NCBI GenBank assembly: GCA_030631125.1
Contig: DAOVLS010000026.1
Span: forward strand, 1 to 13,507
Length of the DNA: 13,507 nucleotides
Reading direction: 5' to 3'
Source: Planctomycetales bacterium
Lineage (GTDB): Bacteria > Planctomycetota > Phycisphaerae > SM23-33
Numbering within the stretch: the first letter of the stretch is position 1; the number at the start of each line of letters is the position of its first letter. Made by a program: the position numbers and the translations under genes. Of this stretch, positions 12,299-13,507 are shown in pieces. The notes beneath the pieces are model-generated. The model made no database searches and was not told where the DNA came from. It saw only the letters and a list, made by a program, of their open reading frames with translations.

Positions 12299-13507
12299 AT
12301 GGTCAGGAACGATCAGGTCAAATCGCCCAATCGCACCCGTCGGCCGAAGCGTACCGTCCGGCAGCGGATATTTCGCGCCGGCGTATTGGTCTTCGCCGTC
12401 CTGGCGGTTGTTTATGCGACGCTGCCCTGGTGGGCGCCAAAGCGATACCTCGCCGACAGGCTCGCCCGCAACCTGGCCGACGAACTGTCGCTGCCCGTAA
12501 GCATAGGCTCGCTTGAGATGTCCTGGGCCGAGGGAATCACCGTCAGCGACGTGCATATCGGCAACAGCGCCGGCTTCGGCGAAGGTGATATGGTCGTGGT
12601 CGATACGCTCCGGTGCGACCTGTCGCCGCTGCAAATGCTGTGGACCGACAGGCTGAATTGGATGGAGATAACCGGCGCTCGGTTGGACGTGATATTCGAC
12701 GGGGACGGCCACGCCAACGTTGTTGCGCTCCAGCCGCTGATGGAAATGCCCACGCCGGACTGGATGGCGTTCCGCCGGGCGACGGCGACGGTGCAATTTC
12801 CAGGCCACGATCGCCGGCTGCGACTGGACGTAGCCGATCTTCAATACCGCGCGGGCAGGCTTGAGAACGTCGGGCGGATTACGATGTCGGCCATGCTGGC
12901 CCAGAACGGCCGGGGCGCGGCGGTAACGCTGGCTGCCTCTGCGGCTCGACTGAGCTCGCCGAAGTCCGGCGAAACTTACGAAGGGGCGCCGGAGGCGGAG
13001 GGGAGTTTCCGCTTCGCCGGCGTCGATATTTCGCAATTGAACCTGCCCGGGCTTCTGTCGCTACCGCTGAAGCGCCTTTCCGGGCAGGCGTCGGGCCAGA
13101 TGGACTGCCGGTTCGACCGCACCGGAAGGGTGGGACAGTTTTCGCTGAAATTGAGCATAAAAGACCTCGACGCCCAGCCAAGGCGGGGGCCTGCGCTGCC
13201 TGTGATTGAAAAGGCCGACATTTCCCTGACGGCGACGTCCGACCCGATCTACAAGAGCATCGACGTTCGCACTTTTGGGTTGCATCTTCCCGGCATCGAA
13301 CTGAAAGGCAGGGGACGGATTCACGCCGACGCCCTGGCCGGGCGATGGGAGGCGGTCAGATCGTTGGAAATGACCGCAAGAGTCAACCCGACGACCGTCG
13401 CGACGCTTCTTTCGGGCCGGTCGCCGACGCTTCCGGGAGGGATGGAATTCGACGGTAATGTAGGCGTGGACATTTCGTTGCGGGGCGACAAGTCGCAGAT
13501 GTCCTTC
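12299..13507 (+). CDS. AsmA-like / DUF748-type envelope protein, 5' part (runs off the window)
   Basis: The frame is open from ATG 12299 to the last base, 403 codons with no stop; an in-frame GTG at 12296 is an alternative start. The N-terminus is strongly basic (RTRRPKRTVRQR), followed by one membrane helix (RAGVLVFAVLAVVYATLPWW, about 26-45). It then has the AsmA-type opening: YLADRLARNLADELSLPVSIGSLEMSWAEGITVSDVHIGN, followed by DTLRCDLSPLQMLW and WMEITGARLDVIFDGDG. The remainder is alternating short strands (ADLQYRAGRLENVG, GQASGQMDCRFDRTG, GIELKGRGRIHADAL) as in the beta-groove of AsmA, TamB and YhdP relatives. Those proteins span the periplasm and are linked to lipid transport to the outer membrane. 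It starts 43 bp after the preceding stop. The assignment rests on layout, as the family is highly divergent. Confidence 0.75.
   Translation, partial: MVRNDQVKSPNRTRRPKRTVRQRIFRAGVLVFAVLAVVYATLPWWAPKRYLADRLARNLADELSLPVSIGSLEMSWAEGITVSDVHIGNSAGFGEGDMVVVDTLRCDLSPLQMLWTDRLNWMEITGARLDVIFDGDGHANVVALQPLMEMPTPDWMAFRRATATVQFPGHDRRLRLDVADLQYRAGRLENVGRITMSAMLAQNGRGAAVTLAASAARLSSPKSGETYEGAPEAEGSFRFAGVDISQLNLPGLLSLPLKRLSGQASGQMDCRFDRTGRVGQFSLKLSIKDLDAQPRRGPALPVIEKADISLTATSDPIYKSIDVRTFGLHLPGIELKGRGRIHADALAGRWEAVRSLEMTARVNPTTVATLLSGRSPTLPGGMEFDGNVGVDISLRGDKSQMSF

Noticed and set aside
12185..13036. 283-codon minus-strand frame near the end of the window
   Set aside because: The + strand frame from 12299 stays open to the window end and shows an AsmA-like opening; the minus frame is its shadow.
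1..13507. tRNA, rRNA or known riboswitch
   Set aside because: I saw no tRNA cloverleaf, rRNA segment or recognisable riboswitch core on either strand.

Overview
The window looks like chromosomal DNA of a planctomycete, most plausibly the Phycisphaerae side of the phylum (inference; there is no rRNA or marker tree here). The signs are: a secreted PQQ-type propeller protein with the planctomycete N-terminus (WP..HGP.RDN...GLL..WPEGGPKLLW), a PEP-CTERM protein ending VPEPATMALLG...RRRRK, a pseudopilin-like protein with a C-terminal H...DGHV motif, an over-long prepilin peptidase, and large secreted enzymes. Coding density is moderate, and all genes but the first are on the + strand.

Layout. 1-170: a short inverted-repeat element with no gene. 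171-1421 (-): secreted beta-propeller protein, divergent from 1593-2738 (+), a type IV prepilin peptidase. 2949-3260: small two-helix membrane protein, LapA-like. 3354-4028: OmpA/MotB-type peptidoglycan-binding lipoprotein. 4156-4902: hisA, away from any other his gene. 5135-6322: rho, lacking the usual N-terminal helical domain and preceded by a leader with competing hairpins. 6612-7316: FCD-type GntR regulator behind a near-ideal promoter carrying two palindromic operators. 7512-8420: PEP-CTERM secreted protein, preceded by a perfect Shine-Dalgarno and a 35-codon leader ORF. 8696-9430: pseudopilin-like protein, a likely substrate of the prepilin peptidase. 9601-12255: large secreted protein joining a C25/caspase-like region to a transglutaminase-like domain. 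12299 to the end: start of an AsmA-like envelope protein that runs off the window.

Most proteins act in or beyond the envelope (propeller, prepilin peptidase, LapA-like, OmpA lipoprotein, PEP-CTERM, pseudopilin, secreted peptidase-like, AsmA-like). hisA, rho and the GntR regulator are the cytoplasmic exceptions. The prepilin peptidase and pseudopilin make one enzyme-substrate pair. No compact operon defines a pathway, because nearly every gene is separated by its own spacer.

The most unusual feature is those spacers. Almost every one from 2739 to 9520 is filled by a different family of low-complexity repeat arranged as an imperfect inverted repeat or short tandem array: GGATTA words, ACCACAAAGA words, CAGTC/CTGA words, a GGTGGGCC hairpin, a CCTGCC/GGCAGG hairpin, 9-bp GATTACACG and 7-bp CAATTGR tandems, a CGAATATTGAA/GAATTTCGAAGT arm pair, and a GGGGACATTTTAC arm pair. 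The second strongest point is the C25-like plus transglutaminase-like fusion.
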